DNA of 64,000 nt from Pedobacter sp. WC2423 (GTDB lineage Bacteria; Bacteroidota; Bacteroidia; Sphingobacteriales; Sphingobacteriaceae), in assembly GCF_040822065.1 (NCBI RefSeq), contig NZ_CP162005.1, positions 4,960,001 to 5,024,000 of the forward strand, given 5' to 3'. Shown piece by piece: positions 8,426-17,960 of the stretch (position 1 is its first letter; each line of letters starts with the position of its first letter). Below the pieces are notes generated by a model. It saw only the letters and a list, made by a program, of their open reading frames with translations, searched no databases and was not told the DNA's origin. A program made the translations under genes and the position numbers.

Positions 8426-10141
8426 TTAATCTAATTTATCTAATTCATCCTTTACAAAGGAAGCCAGCTCTTTAATATATCCACTGCTGAAATCGAATTT
8501 AATACCCGCAGTTTCATAAATTTCATTCATTGGTTTAGTATAACCCAAAGCTAACGCATCCAGATATTGCTGTAACGCTTTTTCAGGATTCTCTTTGTAA
8601 TTTTTCCAGATCGCAATCGCACCTAACTGTGCAATCGCATATTCTATATAATAGAAGGGAACTTCAAAAAGATGTAATTGTTTTTGCCAGATGTTACCAA
8701 ACTCCTGCTCCAGACCATCCCAGTTAGAGAAGCCTGCCCCAAATCTTTCATAGATCTGTTTGAAAGCTACTTCTCTGTCGGCAGCATTATTTGTAGGGTT
8801 AGTATAAATCCAATGTTGGAACTGATCAATCACCGCTACCCATGGTAAAGTTTTCAGTACATCCTGCAACTGCTCTTTTTTAGCACGGACCAGATCGGCA
8901 GGGTTATCAAAATAAATATCCCATTGATCCATTGAAATCAATTCCATACTCATAGAAGCTAATTCTGCAACTTCCGAAGGACAGTGTTTAAAGTCATTCA
9001 GTTCCAGGCTGGCCGTCAAAAAAGTATGAATCGCATGGCCGCCTTCATGAACCATCGTAGTCAGATCTCTCAGTGAACCTGCTGAGTTCATGAAAATAAA
9101 CGGAGCACCCGTCTCTGCCAGTGGATAGTTGTATCCTCCCGGAGCCTTACCTTTTCTGCTTTCTACATCAAACAGGTTATTCGCTTTCATGATCGAAAGC
9201 ATGCGGCCTAATTCAGGATCAATCGCAGTAAAAGCAGCAATAGTTTTGTCAATCAGTTCTTCACCATTTTTGAATGGCTTCAAAGCGGCTTTACCAGAAG
9301 TACTGACTTCCATATCCCATGGCTTCAATTCTTCCAGGCTTAACGATTCAGCTCTTTTCTCTGCCTGCTCCCTTAATATAGGTACGATTTCATTTTCTAT
9401 TGCTTCATGGAATGCATAACAATCCTTTGCGCTATAATCGAATCTGCCCAAAGCCTGGAACATATAGTCTCTGTAGTTTTCAAATCCTGCATTCAGCGCT
9501 ACCTCATGACGCATGGCTATCAACTCATCAAATACAATATTTAAAGCATCTTTATCTACCAGGCGGCGTTGCTGGATAGTTTCCCATGCCTGCTGACGCA
9601 CTGCTCTGTCTATATCTTTCGTTAAAACAGCTGCCTGTTCTAAAGTATATTCCTTGTCATTGATCACCACACTCATGGCACCAGTAGTGGCCTGGTATTT
9701 TTGCTGGGTAATTTGCAGTTTCGTAAACAGCTCAACGTTTTCTTCTCTGTAGATCTCCAGTGCTTTTTTAATCGCCCGTAAATAAACAAAGTATTTAGTC
9801 TGGTCCAGCTCCTCAATAAACGGACTGTCTACCAGTTTTTGATTTAATAAATTTGCAACAGGAGAGATCTTCGGCTCAATCTCTGTAGCGAAATATTGAA
9901 AGCTGCCTACCAATTCTTCATTGGCAGTATCACAGCTCATTTTGATATATCTCCAGGCAAAATCTTCTTCCAGTGCAGCTTCAAATTCACTTTTGTCTTT
10001 AAGCCATTTTTCGAGCTCACCGGCATTGGTAATTTTTCTGTCTAATAATTCATCCAGCACAGGAGAAAGGTTTTCCCATTTAATCTCCAGTGTCTGCGGG
10101 ATATAAGTCCTGATTTTTTTCGTAATGATAAGATTGCTCAT
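8426..10141 (-). CDS. M3 family oligoendopeptidase
   Basis: Cytoplasmic zinc metallopeptidase that degrades oligopeptides (M3 family, thimet oligopeptidase/PepF-like). The zinc-binding HEGGH motif falls at about residues 361-365, and the family's Glu ligand follows in the ELASMSMELISMDQW-type helix about 25 residues later. There is no signal peptide and no membrane segment; the length of 571 residues is normal. The gene starts 5 bp from the stop of the upstream UbiA-type gene, so the two are probably cotranscribed, though the functions are unrelated. Confidence 0.93.
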   Translation of the reverse strand: MSNLIITKKIRTYIPQTLEIKWENLSPVLDELLDRKITNAGELEKWLKDKSEFEAALEEDFAWRYIKMSCDTANEELVGSFQYFATEIEPKISPVANLLNQKLVDSPFIEELDQTKYFVYLRAIKKALEIYREENVELFTKLQITQQKYQATTGAMSVVINDKEYTLEQAAVLTKDIDRAVRQQAWETIQQRRLVDKDALNIVFDELIAMRHEVALNAGFENYRDYMFQALGRFDYSAKDCYAFHEAIENEIVPILREQAEKRAESLSLEELKPWDMEVSTSGKAALKPFKNGEELIDKTIAAFTAIDPELGRMLSIMKANNLFDVESRKGKAPGGYNYPLAETGAPFIFMNSAGSLRDLTTMVHEGGHAIHTFLTASLELNDFKHCPSEVAELASMSMELISMDQWDIYFDNPADLVRAKKEQLQDVLKTLPWVAVIDQFQHWIYTNPTNNAADREVAFKQIYERFGAGFSNWDGLEQEFGNIWQKQLHLFEVPFYYIEYAIAQLGAIAIWKNYKENPEKALQQYLDALALGYTKPMNEIYETAGIKFDFSSGYIKELASFVKDELDKLD

Positions 10142-10145
10142 CGGT

Positions 10146-11012
10146 CTAGAATTTTAAAATTGTTCTTAAAAAAGCATCGAGCAAAAAGCAGGCTGCAAAA
10201 ATCACAGAGGCGAATCCATTGGTGGTCGCAAATGCTTTGTTCACTTTACTGATGTCATTAGGCTTAACCAGCAGGTGCTGATAAATCAGCATTGAACAAA
10301 AGAAGGTTACGCCAATGTAATAAGCCCAGCTGAAAGTAGAAAATACGATCGGTAAGATCACACAGATCGCAGACAGGACATGTAAGAATTCAGATAATCT
10401 GAGTGCTTTTTTTCTGCCCAGGGCTGAAGGGATCGAGTGTAATTTCTCTCCTTTATCAAACTCTTCATCCTGCAGCGCATAAATAATGTCAAACCCGCTT
10501 ACCCAGAATAATACAGCAAGCGAATAAAGCACAGGAACCAATGCGAAATGACCGGTTACAGCAATATAGGCACCAATAGGAGCAAGCGATAAGCCCAGTC
10601 CGAGTACCATATGGCATAATGCAGTAAATCTTTTGGTATAGCTATAAAACAGGACGACAAAAAGTGCAACGGGAGAGAGGTACAGGCATAATGGATTAAT
10701 GAATGCTGTGGTAACGATGAAAAGCACGCAGTTCACGATTACAAAGATCAGGGCTTCATTCGCGGAAACTTTTCCTGCTGGAATATCGCGCATGTTCGTC
10801 CGCGGATTCTTTGCATCAATGTCCCTGTCCAGATACCTGTTAAACGCCATGGCAGAATTTCTGGCGAATACCATACAAAGGAGTACTAACAACAAAATCA
10901 CCCAGTTGAAAGGATGATCTGTAGTGGTAACTCCTAAAAAAAAACCAATCATCGCAAAAGGTAGTGCGAAGACTGAATGTGCAAAAAGCACGAGTGAAAA
11001 ATACTTCTTCAT
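10146..11012 (-). CDS. UbiA-family polyprenyltransferase (4-hydroxybenzoate-type)
   Basis: Integral membrane prenyltransferase of the UbiA superfamily with about 8-9 helices. The first Mg-diphosphate motif is visible as NRYLDRDID followed by ARTNMRDIPAG-like residues, and the second as DIIYALQDEEFD. Related proteins are annotated as 4-hydroxybenzoate polyprenyltransferase. In Bacteroidota, which make menaquinone, the real acceptor is more likely a menaquinone precursor (MenA- or MqnP-like step). The nearby UbiE/MenG methyltransferase at 11705, divergent, fits a quinone role. The gene starts at an ATG 14 bp after the EngB stop. Confidence 0.88.
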   Translation of the reverse strand: MKKYFSLVLFAHSVFALPFAMIGFFLGVTTTDHPFNWVILLLVLLCMVFARNSAMAFNRYLDRDIDAKNPRTNMRDIPAGKVSANEALIFVIVNCVLFIVTTAFINPLCLYLSPVALFVVLFYSYTKRFTALCHMVLGLGLSLAPIGAYIAVTGHFALVPVLYSLAVLFWVSGFDIIYALQDEEFDKGEKLHSIPSALGRKKALRLSEFLHVLSAICVILPIVFSTFSWAYYIGVTFFCSMLIYQHLLVKPNDISKVNKAFATTNGFASVIFAACFLLDAFLRTILKF

Positions 11013-11025
11013 TTAAATTGTTGTA

Positions 11026-11652
11026 TTAATCTTCTTCTGGCGTCAGGATAGGCATTGCAAAATCAAGATTGGTCTGATCAACAAAGTTCAGAATCTCATC
11101 TCTTCCAACTAACTTCTCTGCTGAGGTTGTAAATATTGGTGGAATTTCTTCAAACCATCCTGAAAGTTCTTTTTTGAAGAGTGCTATATTCTGGTGTGTT
11201 TTTGAAGTAGACTGCTTATCGGTCTTGGTAAAGGCCAGCACAAACGGGATCTGGATCTCTCCCATCCAGCAGCAGAACTCAATGTCAATCTTTTGTGGCG
11301 GAATACGACTGTCAATTAAAACGAATACACATTGTAAACTTTCTCTTTTAGTGATGTAATTACGGATAAATTTTTCCCAGCTTTCACGGCTGTTTTTAGA
11401 AACTTTCGCATATCCATAACCTGGTAAATCGACGATATACCACTTCTCGTTGATCAAAAAGTGGTTGATTAACTGTGTTTTTCCTGGTTTTTGAGATGTT
11501 TTTGCCAATCCATGCTGGTTAACAAGCATATTGATCAGGGACGACTTTCCTACGTTTGAGCGGCCAATAAAAGCATATTCGGGCATGTTGGCTACTGGCA
11601 GTGCCGAAATCTTGGTATTACTGCAAATAAATGTTGCTGATTTTATAATCAT
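11026..11652 (-). CDS. engB: Ribosome biogenesis GTPase EngB/YihA/YsxC
   Basis: Essential-type GTPase needed for large-subunit ribosome assembly. The G1 loop is visible as GRSNVGKSS (30-38), the G3 motif as DLPGYG (about 74-79), and the G4 motif as TKTDK (about 141-145). Length 208 is normal for the family, and the C-terminus is short and acidic. The start codon lies 52 bp from the divergent ubiE ATG, so both promoters overlap in that gap. First gene of a minus-strand run that continues with the prenyltransferase and M3 peptidase. Confidence 0.97.
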   Translation of the reverse strand: MIIKSATFICSNTKISALPVANMPEYAFIGRSNVGKSSLINMLVNQHGLAKTSQKPGKTQLINHFLINEKWYIVDLPGYGYAKVSKNSRESWEKFIRNYITKRESLQCVFVLIDSRIPPQKIDIEFCCWMGEIQIPFVLAFTKTDKQSTSKTHQNIALFKKELSGWFEEIPPIFTTSAEKLVGRDEILNFVDQTNLDFAMPILTPEED

Positions 11653-11687
11653 TTGACAAAGGTAGAAAATTAGTTTTCAACAATACT

Positions 11688-11695
11688 TATCTTTG
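11688..11695 (+). promoter_or_regulatory. -7 promoter element (TATCTTTG) for ubiE
   Basis: Exact match to the Bacteroidota -7 consensus TAnnTTTG, nine bases before the ubiE ATG. No good -33 TTTG at 19-21 bp spacing is visible. If used, the 5' leader would be only a few nucleotides. Confidence 0.5.
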
Positions 11696-11704
11696 CGACA
11701 CACC

Positions 11705-12439
11705 ATGAACGAAAAAATAACTCCATACCAATCTGCTACGATCACGAAAAAGGAGCAAGTGACCACAATGTTTGATAATATTGCTGGTACTTATGACTTC
11801 CTGAATCATTTCCTTTCTGCAGGAATAGACATTCTATGGCGTAAAAAGGCCATTCGTGAATTGTCAGCACTGAAGCCGCAACATATTTTAGATGTAGCTA
11901 CAGGAACGGGTGACCTTGCTTTTGAAGCGATCAAAATACTTCATCCTAAAAAAATTACAGGTGTAGATATTTCTGCCGGAATGCTGGAAGTAGCCCGTAA
12001 AAAAATCACGGACCGTAATTTACAGGACATTTTCAGTGTAGAAATCGGAGATTCTGAAGGTCTTAAGTTTGAAGACAACCATTTTGATGCGATTACGGTG
12101 GCCTTTGGCGTCCGGAATTATCAGGATCTTGAAAAGGGATTGTCAGACATGCTGCGGGTATTAAAGCCGGGTGGAAAAGTTGTGATCCTGGAGTTTTCAA
12201 AACCTGTGGCATTCCCGGTAAAACAACTGTATAATTTTTATTTCAAATCTATATTACCGGTTTTCGGGAAAATATTCTCGAAGGATGCCAGAGCGTATAC
12301 TTATCTGAATGAATCGGCAGTTGCATTTCCCGATGGAAAGTCTTTTATTGCGGTGATGGATAAAGTGGGTTACCAAACAACTAAACACAGACCACTGACC
12401 TTTGGGATCAGTACAATATATACCGGAATAAAGGGTTAA
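11705..12439 (+). CDS. ubiE: Demethylmenaquinone methyltransferase UbiE/MenG
   Basis: SAM-dependent C-methyltransferase for the last step of menaquinone synthesis. SAM-binding motif I reads DVATGTGD at 63-70. The family segments YDFLNHFLSAGID (about 30-42), FGVRNYQD and LRVLKPGGKVVILEFSKP are all present. I choose the ATG at 11705 (244 residues); an in-frame TTG at 11693 lies within the promoter and is not needed. The PorT-like gene begins 10 bp downstream, an order I recall from other Bacteroidota, so the two are probably cotranscribed. Confidence 0.96.
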   Translation: MNEKITPYQSATITKKEQVTTMFDNIAGTYDFLNHFLSAGIDILWRKKAIRELSALKPQHILDVATGTGDLAFEAIKILHPKKITGVDISAGMLEVARKKITDRNLQDIFSVEIGDSEGLKFEDNHFDAITVAFGVRNYQDLEKGLSDMLRVLKPGGKVVILEFSKPVAFPVKQLYNFYFKSILPVFGKIFSKDARAYTYLNESAVAFPDGKSFIAVMDKVGYQTTKHRPLTFGISTIYTGIKG

Positions 12440-12448
12440 GCCATTCAG

Positions 12449-13225
12449 ATGAAATTAAAAATAAGCCTGTTTTTTGTTCTTCTTTTTTCAGTCGCTATTG
12501 CCAGAGCTCAAAACTGGGGTGGTGGTGTTGATGATGAGAATGTACACTTTGGGTTTACTTTTCAATATACCGGGTCTTCTTATAAGGTTAAGAAAAAGCA
12601 GAACTGGAGAGATCCTTATCAGTCAATGGCTGATCCGTCCAGGGGGGCGATCACGGATTCACTGAATGCGATGTACGGTAAATCTTCTCCGGGATTTGGA
12701 ATCGGTTTTATTGTCAATGGCAGGGTTAATAACCATATTGATGTCAGGTTAACGCCAACACTGGTTTTTACAGACAGGCTGATGGAGTATGAATATGGAC
12801 CATATGCGAATATTGGAGGTAATCAGTTCAATAATCCGGCTTTAACCAATACGATTGAAAAGAAAGTAGTTGCTACGATGGTTGAATTTCCATTGGGCAT
12901 TAAAATCAAGTCTGACAGAAGAAATAACTTCAGGGCTTATATGTTATATGGGGCAAAGTATTCAATAGATATTGCTTCCAGAAAAAAATCGGACGATTCA
13001 CAATTAGATGAAGAGTTTAAATTTCTGAAAAATAAAAAAAGCTACTGGTCTTTAGAAGCGGCTTTCGGACTGGATCTGTATTTCGAGTATTTTAAAATGT
13101 CTCCTGAAATCAAACTGTCTTATTCACTGAATGATGTTTTAGACAGAACAGAGATTAATCCGTATAACAATCCAATCGATAAATTTATGTTGCGTCATGT
13201 GACATTCAGTTTATTCTTTGAATGA
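12449..13225 (+). CDS. porT: PorT-like outer-membrane beta-barrel protein
   Basis: 258-residue secreted protein with a signal peptide ending ARAQ (about 20). It then has alternating amphipathic strands and a Phe-terminated last strand (FSLFFE) typical of outer-membrane barrels. Segments such as PEIKLSYSLNDVL near the C-terminus resemble PorT/SprT, a barrel protein of the type IX secretion/gliding apparatus, and the position after ubiE supports this. A generic PorT-superfamily barrel unconnected with secretion is the alternative. An 80-residue loop after strand 1 is rich in Lys, Asp and Asn. Confidence 0.72.
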   Translation: MKLKISLFFVLLFSVAIARAQNWGGGVDDENVHFGFTFQYTGSSYKVKKKQNWRDPYQSMADPSRGAITDSLNAMYGKSSPGFGIGFIVNGRVNNHIDVRLTPTLVFTDRLMEYEYGPYANIGGNQFNNPALTNTIEKKVVATMVEFPLGIKIKSDRRNNFRAYMLYGAKYSIDIASRKKSDDSQLDEEFKFLKNKKSYWSLEAAFGLDLYFEYFKMSPEIKLSYSLNDVLDRTEINPYNNPIDKFMLRHVTFSLFFE

Positions 13226-13246
13226 TGTAGCCTGAGCGAATTTTAA

Positions 13247-13254
13247 TAGCTTTG
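13247..13254 (+). promoter_or_regulatory. Candidate -7 element (TAGCTTTG) for the SDR gene
   Basis: Exact TAnnTTTG match 64 bp before the SDR ATG. The nearest TTTG upstream (13217-13220) is 26 bp away, longer than usual. The leader contains a small hairpin, CACTC(ACCTG)GAGTG, near 13275-13289. Confidence 0.4.
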
Positions 13255-13318
13255 TTTGAAAGGGTAAATATCACACTCACCTGGAGTGAGTAAACAGGCC
13301 CGCTAATAAAAATTGATT

Positions 13319-14074
13319 ATGAAAACTGCATTAATAACAGGCGCGACTTCAGGTATAGGAAAAGCATGTGCACACTTATTTGCACAACAAGGATATCAAC
13401 TGGTACTGGTAGCCAGAAGAGAAGAAAAACTTAAAGAAGTTGCTCAGCATTTAGCAGATAAATATGCAGTAGAGATTCAAATACTGATTGCAGATGTCAG
13501 AGATAATTCAGTATTGAAGGAAGTTTTTGAAAGCCTGCCTGAAGACTGGAAACAAATTGATGTCCTGATTAACAATGCAGGTTTAAGCCAGGGGCTGGAT
13601 CCGGTTCAAAATGGAGATACCAGTGATTGGGATACCATGATAGATACCAACGTAAAGGGTTTGCTTTATGTGACTAAAATAGTTTCCAACTGGATGATCG
13701 CAGCTAAAAAAGGACACATCATCAATATTGGTTCTATTGCAGGTAAAGAAGTTTATCCGAACGGAAATGTTTATTGTGCAACAAAACATGCAGTGGATGC
13801 CCTAAATAAAGGAATGCGCCTGGATCTGCTTCCGCATGGTATCAAAGTGACTGCAATAAATCCTGGTATGGTAGAAACAGAATTTTCTGTAGTCCGTTTT
13901 AAAGGAGATGAAGACAAAGCGAAAAAGGTATATGAAGGATTAGAACCTTTATTGGCACAGGATATTGCTGATGCCATCTGGTTTGTAGTTAGCCGTCCTG
14001 CACACGTTAATATAAATGATATGCTGATTATGCCAACTGCACAGGCATCAGCAACGGTAGTCAATAGAAATTAG
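13319..14074 (+). CDS. SDR family NAD(P)-dependent oxidoreductase (YdfG-like)
   Basis: Classical short-chain dehydrogenase. The cofactor loop TGATSGIG is at 7-14, NNAG at 85-88, and the catalytic Ser139, Tyr152 and Lys156 are in place (YxxxK). The sequence ...NIGSIAGKEVYPNGNVY... resembles the YdfG 3-hydroxy acid dehydrogenase subgroup; the true substrate is unknown. I start at the ATG at 13319 (251 residues); the TTG six bases upstream is rejected. The YqeY gene follows 19 bp later. Confidence 0.92.
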   Translation: MKTALITGATSGIGKACAHLFAQQGYQLVLVARREEKLKEVAQHLADKYAVEIQILIADVRDNSVLKEVFESLPEDWKQIDVLINNAGLSQGLDPVQNGDTSDWDTMIDTNVKGLLYVTKIVSNWMIAAKKGHIINIGSIAGKEVYPNGNVYCATKHAVDALNKGMRLDLLPHGIKVTAINPGMVETEFSVVRFKGDEDKAKKVYEGLEPLLAQDIADAIWFVVSRPAHVNINDMLIMPTAQASATVVNRN

Positions 14075-14093
14075 AATAAAAAGCTTAAAAAAT

Positions 14094-14540
14094 ATGGTAT
14101 CTGCAATTATAGATCAGGAAATAAAAAAAGCAATGTTAGCTAAAGATCAGGCTGCATTAAGAGGTTTACGCGCAATTAAAGCTGCATTATTAGTAGCAAG
14201 AACGGAAAAAGGATCGGCAGAAGAAATTACTGAAGATGCGGAAATGAAAATTCTTCAGCGTTTAATTAAACAAAGAAAAGAGTCTTCTGATATTTACAAA
14301 CAACAAGGCAGAGAAGATCTGGCTGTAATTGAAGACGAAGAAATTGCAGTAATCAGTCAGTTTATGCCACAACAATTAAGCAAAGAAGAAGTAGAAGTTC
14401 TGATTGCTAAGCTGATAGCAGATGCTGGTGCGGTGACTGTAAAAGACATGGGCCGTATTATGGGGCTGGCAAATAAAGAACTGGCTGGCAAGGCTGATGG
14501 CAAATTGATAGCTGAAATTGTTAAAACTCAATTGGCATAA
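14094..14540 (+). CDS. GatB/YqeY domain-containing protein
   Basis: 148-residue cytosolic protein made almost entirely of the helical YqeY domain, which is related to the tRNA-binding tail of the amidotransferase GatB. Typical segments are the N-terminal DQEIKKAMLAKDQAALRGLR-like helix, KQRKESSDIYKQQGREDL in the middle, and a C-terminal DMGRIMGLANKELAGKADGK loop. The family is widespread and its function is poorly defined. It is probably cotranscribed with the SDR gene. A weak AT hairpin with a T tract at about 14567-14594 may end the unit. Confidence 0.95.
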   Translation: MVSAIIDQEIKKAMLAKDQAALRGLRAIKAALLVARTEKGSAEEITEDAEMKILQRLIKQRKESSDIYKQQGREDLAVIEDEEIAVISQFMPQQLSKEEVEVLIAKLIADAGAVTVKDMGRIMGLANKELAGKADGKLIAEIVKTQLA

Positions 14541-14709
14541 ATTGTGTTAGCTAGTATCTGTAAAGAATTATTTTTTAAAAATAATAGTTTTTTTGTTTAA
14601 AATAAATTCAGGCGACTAACTTAGTAGCGTATCTTTAGCAACAATGATGAACCGGACACCATTGTGTCAGTAACCATTCCGGGAAACATTTACAGAAATA
14701 TATACATAC

Positions 14710-15474
14710 ATGAAATACGAAGTAATAGAAGAGGATGGGTTTAAGTATATAGAGGCCGGAAAAGGCGAAACCCTGGTATTACTTCATGGTTTGATGGGAG
14801 AGTTGAGCAATTGGGAACCGGTTATTGATCATTTCAAGGAGAATTACCGTATACTAGTGCCAATTTTACCTATATATGAATTGCCTATCCTTACTCTGGG
14901 AGTTAAAAGTTTAGCAAAGTACATTCATAAATTTATAAAGTTTAAAAAACTCGGGCAGGTTGTACTGATCGGAAATTCATTGGGCGGACATCTTGGGCTT
15001 GTAGTTACCGCTGCACATCAGGAAAGCGTAAAAGCGTTGGTGTTAACGGGCAGTTCTGGTTTATATGAAAATGCTTTTGGTGGTTCTTTCCCAAAAAGAG
15101 AGAGCTATGATTATATTCGTGAAAAAGTAGAATTTACCTTTTATGATCCCTCTATCGCCACGAAAGAAATGGTAGATGAGATATTTAAAACGGTTAATGA
15201 TCGTTCAAGAGTTATCCGTATTCTGGCTTTGGCAAAATCTGCTATCCGCCACAATATGTCTAAGGAACTGAATAAAATTACGATCCCTGTTTCTTTGATC
15301 TGGGGAAAAAATGACCAGGTAACTCCGCCGGATGTAGCTGAAGAATTTCATCAGCTGCTGCCTAACTCAGAGTTAAACTGGGTTGATCAATGCGGGCATG
15401 TTCCGATGATGGAGCATCCTGAAATTTTTAACACCTATCTGAGTACTTTCTTAGATAGAATTTTACTGAAATAA
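14710..15474 (+). CDS. Alpha/beta hydrolase
   Basis: 254-residue cytosolic hydrolase. The oxyanion-hole motif is LLHGLMG (24-30), the nucleophile Ser90 sits in GNSLGG, the acid is Asp about 203 in WGKNDQVTPPD, and the base His is in the CGHVPMMEHPE segment near 233. It is close to the BioH/MhpC type; substrate unknown. It starts the compact run that leads to the CBS protein (2 bp gap), NAD kinase and PorG, an order I associate with Bacteroidota genomes. Confidence 0.93.
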   Translation: MKYEVIEEDGFKYIEAGKGETLVLLHGLMGELSNWEPVIDHFKENYRILVPILPIYELPILTLGVKSLAKYIHKFIKFKKLGQVVLIGNSLGGHLGLVVTAAHQESVKALVLTGSSGLYENAFGGSFPKRESYDYIREKVEFTFYDPSIATKEMVDEIFKTVNDRSRVIRILALAKSAIRHNMSKELNKITIPVSLIWGKNDQVTPPDVAEEFHQLLPNSELNWVDQCGHVPMMEHPEIFNTYLSTFLDRILLK

Positions 15475-15476
15475 CC

Positions 15477-16139
15477 ATGTTTGCATCTGAACTCATATCA
15501 AATTCGATCCTGCCGCTACAGACTTCTGAAACGGTACACACTGCTTTGGATAGAATGGGTGAGTTCAAATTGAACCATTTACCGGTATTGAACAATGGCC
15601 AGTTTCTGGGCATTGTGGCTGAAGATCATCTGCTGGAAATAAGAAATGTGGAAGAGCCTATAGGAAATCTTTCTTTAACTATTCTTAACCCATTCGTTTA
15701 TCAGGATGTTCATGTGTATGATGTGATCAGAATATTTGATCAGCTGAAGCTTTCTTTAGTACCGGTACTGGATTATCAAAAGAATTATCTGGGGGTTATT
15801 TCTATACATGACTTATTAAAGTATACTTCGGATATTTTTGCAGTTAAAGAACCAGGAGGAATCATCGTTCTGGAAATTAACAACCGTAATAATTCTTTGT
15901 CACATATGGCTCAGATTGTTGAAGGTGATAATGCACAAATCTTATCCTCTTACGTGCAGAACTTTCCAGATTCTACCCGGTTAGAGGTTACACTGAAAAT
16001 TAATAAAACTGAATTATCCGGAATCATATCTTCTTTTGAAAGATATGATTACCAGGTTAAAGCTGTTTTTAACAGCACCACTCAGGACAACGGAACGGAA
16101 GACAGATATAATTTGTTAATGAGTTATTTAAATGTTTAA
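15477..16139 (+). CDS. CBS-domain protein
   Basis: 220 residues with two CBS motifs in the first ~125 (FKLNHLPVL...GIVAEDHLL and LSLVPVLDYQKNYLGVISIHDLL). A C-terminal segment of about 90 residues resembles an ACT-like sensory fold (GGIIVLEI ... RLEVTLKIN). CBS pairs usually bind adenine nucleotides, so a regulatory role is likely, perhaps towards the adjacent NAD kinase; that link is inference from position. Starts 2 bp after the hydrolase stop. Confidence 0.9.
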   Translation: MFASELISNSILPLQTSETVHTALDRMGEFKLNHLPVLNNGQFLGIVAEDHLLEIRNVEEPIGNLSLTILNPFVYQDVHVYDVIRIFDQLKLSLVPVLDYQKNYLGVISIHDLLKYTSDIFAVKEPGGIIVLEINNRNNSLSHMAQIVEGDNAQILSSYVQNFPDSTRLEVTLKINKTELSGIISSFERYDYQVKAVFNSTTQDNGTEDRYNLLMSYLNV

Positions 16140-16178
16140 TTCATTCCTGTAACCATTCAACATACAATATTTATCTAA

Positions 16179-17060
16179 ATGAAGATTGCAATTTACGGCA
16201 GAGAGTTCAATAACAGCGTTTTGCCTTTCGTGCAGGAAGTTTTCAATGCCCTGCAACATTACGGGATTGAAACCATTGTTCATAAGGAGTATAATGAGTT
16301 TATTGAAGACAAAGTAAAGCTTCCTGCCCACATTGAGACCTTTTCCAATCATCTGGAGCTTCGTGATCATGCCGAAATCCTGATTAGTCTGGGTGGGGAT
16401 GGAACGCTGCTTGATACCCTTGCTTTAATCAGGGATTCTGGAATTCCTGTGATCGGGATCAACTTCGGAAGGTTGGGGTTTTTAGCGAGTATCAATAAAA
16501 ATGAGATCAGAAATGCCATTGAAGCTCTGGTCAATAAGCAATATTCACTGGACAAACGGACATTGCTGAATGTAGAGTCCAAGCATCATCTTTTTGGTGA
16601 TGAGAACTTCGCACTGAATGATATCACTATTCACAGACGTGACAATACAGCGATGATGATTATCCATGCTTATATGAATGATGAGTTTATCAATTCATAC
16701 TGGGCAGACGGATTAATTATTGCCACGCCTACTGGTTCTACAGCTTATTCTTTGAGCTGCGGAGGCCCGATTATATTTCCAAGTGCACAGAATTTCGTTA
16801 TTACGCCAATTGCGCCGCATAACCTGAACGTAAGACCTGTCATTATTCCTGATGATGTTACTTTAAGGTTTGAGGTAGAAGCTCGCAGTACTAAATTCCT
16901 GGTATCCTGCGATTCCAGGACTGCTACTGTAGATCGCTCTGTGAAAATAACCATAAATAAAGCCGCATTTGATGTGAATCTTATTCGTTTGAATAATGAA
17001 AGTTATCTTACTACCTTGAGGAACAAATTACTTTGGGGAATTGATACCCGTAATTATTAG
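16179..17060 (+). CDS. nadK: NAD kinase
   Basis: Phosphorylates NAD to NADP using ATP. The GGDGT motif (72-76) with following LLD, the NE/ND region (FALNDITIHRR, about 141-151) and the Gly-rich TPTGSTAYSLSCGGP segment (about 182-196) are diagnostic. 293 residues, normal length. Lies 39 bp after the CBS gene; the next gene starts one base after its stop codon, showing tight coupling. Confidence 0.97.
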   Translation: MKIAIYGREFNNSVLPFVQEVFNALQHYGIETIVHKEYNEFIEDKVKLPAHIETFSNHLELRDHAEILISLGGDGTLLDTLALIRDSGIPVIGINFGRLGFLASINKNEIRNAIEALVNKQYSLDKRTLLNVESKHHLFGDENFALNDITIHRRDNTAMMIIHAYMNDEFINSYWADGLIIATPTGSTAYSLSCGGPIIFPSAQNFVITPIAPHNLNVRPVIIPDDVTLRFEVEARSTKFLVSCDSRTATVDRSVKITINKAAFDVNLIRLNNESYLTTLRNKLLWGIDTRNY

Positions 17061-17061
17061 C

Positions 17062-17883
17062 ATGAAGAGTTTAAAAAAGATCATATTTTCTGTTGCGCTG
17101 AGCTGTACTTTCTCTGTTGCTGCGCTGGCGCAGACAACGGAATTAGGCGTGAATGCCGGTGCTGCCGGATATATAGGGGATATTAATCCGACAAATCTTT
17201 TTAAACCAGCTGGTGTCGCTTTTGGTGCTTATATCAAACGTAATTTTAATCCTTACTGGGCTGTGGGTATCCATTATAATTATGGGAAAATTAAAGGTAA
17301 TGACGCAAATTCTGACGATCTGAGCCTGAAAACCCGTAATCTTAATTTTTCTACTTCACTGAATGAGCTGAGTTTACAGGTAGATTTTAATTTTCTGGAT
17401 TACTTTTCCGGTGGTGGAAGGAAGAATTTTTCGCCCTATGTATTCGCTGGAGTCGGGGGAGTATTGTTCAACCCTAAAGCTACTTATAATGGGGAAACCT
17501 TCGAGTTAAGATATTACGAAACTGAAGGTAAAAAGTATAGAAGCTATGCCATGAGTATTCCTTATGGAATAGGGATGAAGTATAGAATAGGGGAGCGTTT
17601 AGGGCTGTTTACACAGTTGGGTTACCGGACTGCAAAAACAGATTACCTGGATGATGTGGGTGAAAGATATCCGGCGATACCAGTAATTAGTGGTTCAAGT
17701 AATAAAAACCCCGGCGGTGTTAATCTTTCCGATCCTTCTGTGCCTCGTTATCCGAATGATCCTGACCGTCCAAATTTTACTCCAGGTGGTCAGCGTGGTA
17801 ATTTTGTTAAAAATGATACTTACTTTTTTGTACATATAGGCCTTTCTTATACGTTTACTTCTGATAAGTGTTATAGTTTTTAG
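17062..17883 (+). CDS. porG: PorG-like (DUF6089) outer-membrane beta-barrel protein
   Basis: 273 residues from the ATG at 17062, one base after the NAD kinase stop (the TTG at 17041 is rejected). The signal peptide ends ALAQ. The start of the mature chain, TELGVNAGAAGYIGDIN, and the YWAVGIHYNYG strand match the DUF6089 barrel family that includes the type IX secretion protein PorG. A Pro/Asn/Gly-rich loop (about 210-255) precedes the last strand. The NAD kinase-PorG-UppS-BamA order agrees with this identity. A secretion role is known for the family elsewhere and is not shown here. Confidence 0.8.
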   Translation: MKSLKKIIFSVALSCTFSVAALAQTTELGVNAGAAGYIGDINPTNLFKPAGVAFGAYIKRNFNPYWAVGIHYNYGKIKGNDANSDDLSLKTRNLNFSTSLNELSLQVDFNFLDYFSGGGRKNFSPYVFAGVGGVLFNPKATYNGETFELRYYETEGKKYRSYAMSIPYGIGMKYRIGERLGLFTQLGYRTAKTDYLDDVGERYPAIPVISGSSNKNPGGVNLSDPSVPRYPNDPDRPNFTPGGQRGNFVKNDTYFFVHIGLSYTFTSDKCYSF

Positions 17884-17960
17884 CCTCTTTTATTGACCTC
17901 TCCTATCTTAAAATCAGCTTATCCTGCTAAGTTTATGGTAGAAATAAACAAAATATCTTA

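Noticed and set aside
14567..14594. AT-only hairpin with T tract after the YqeY gene as a firm terminator
   Set aside because: The stem is A-T only with almost no loop; too weak to list as a feature.
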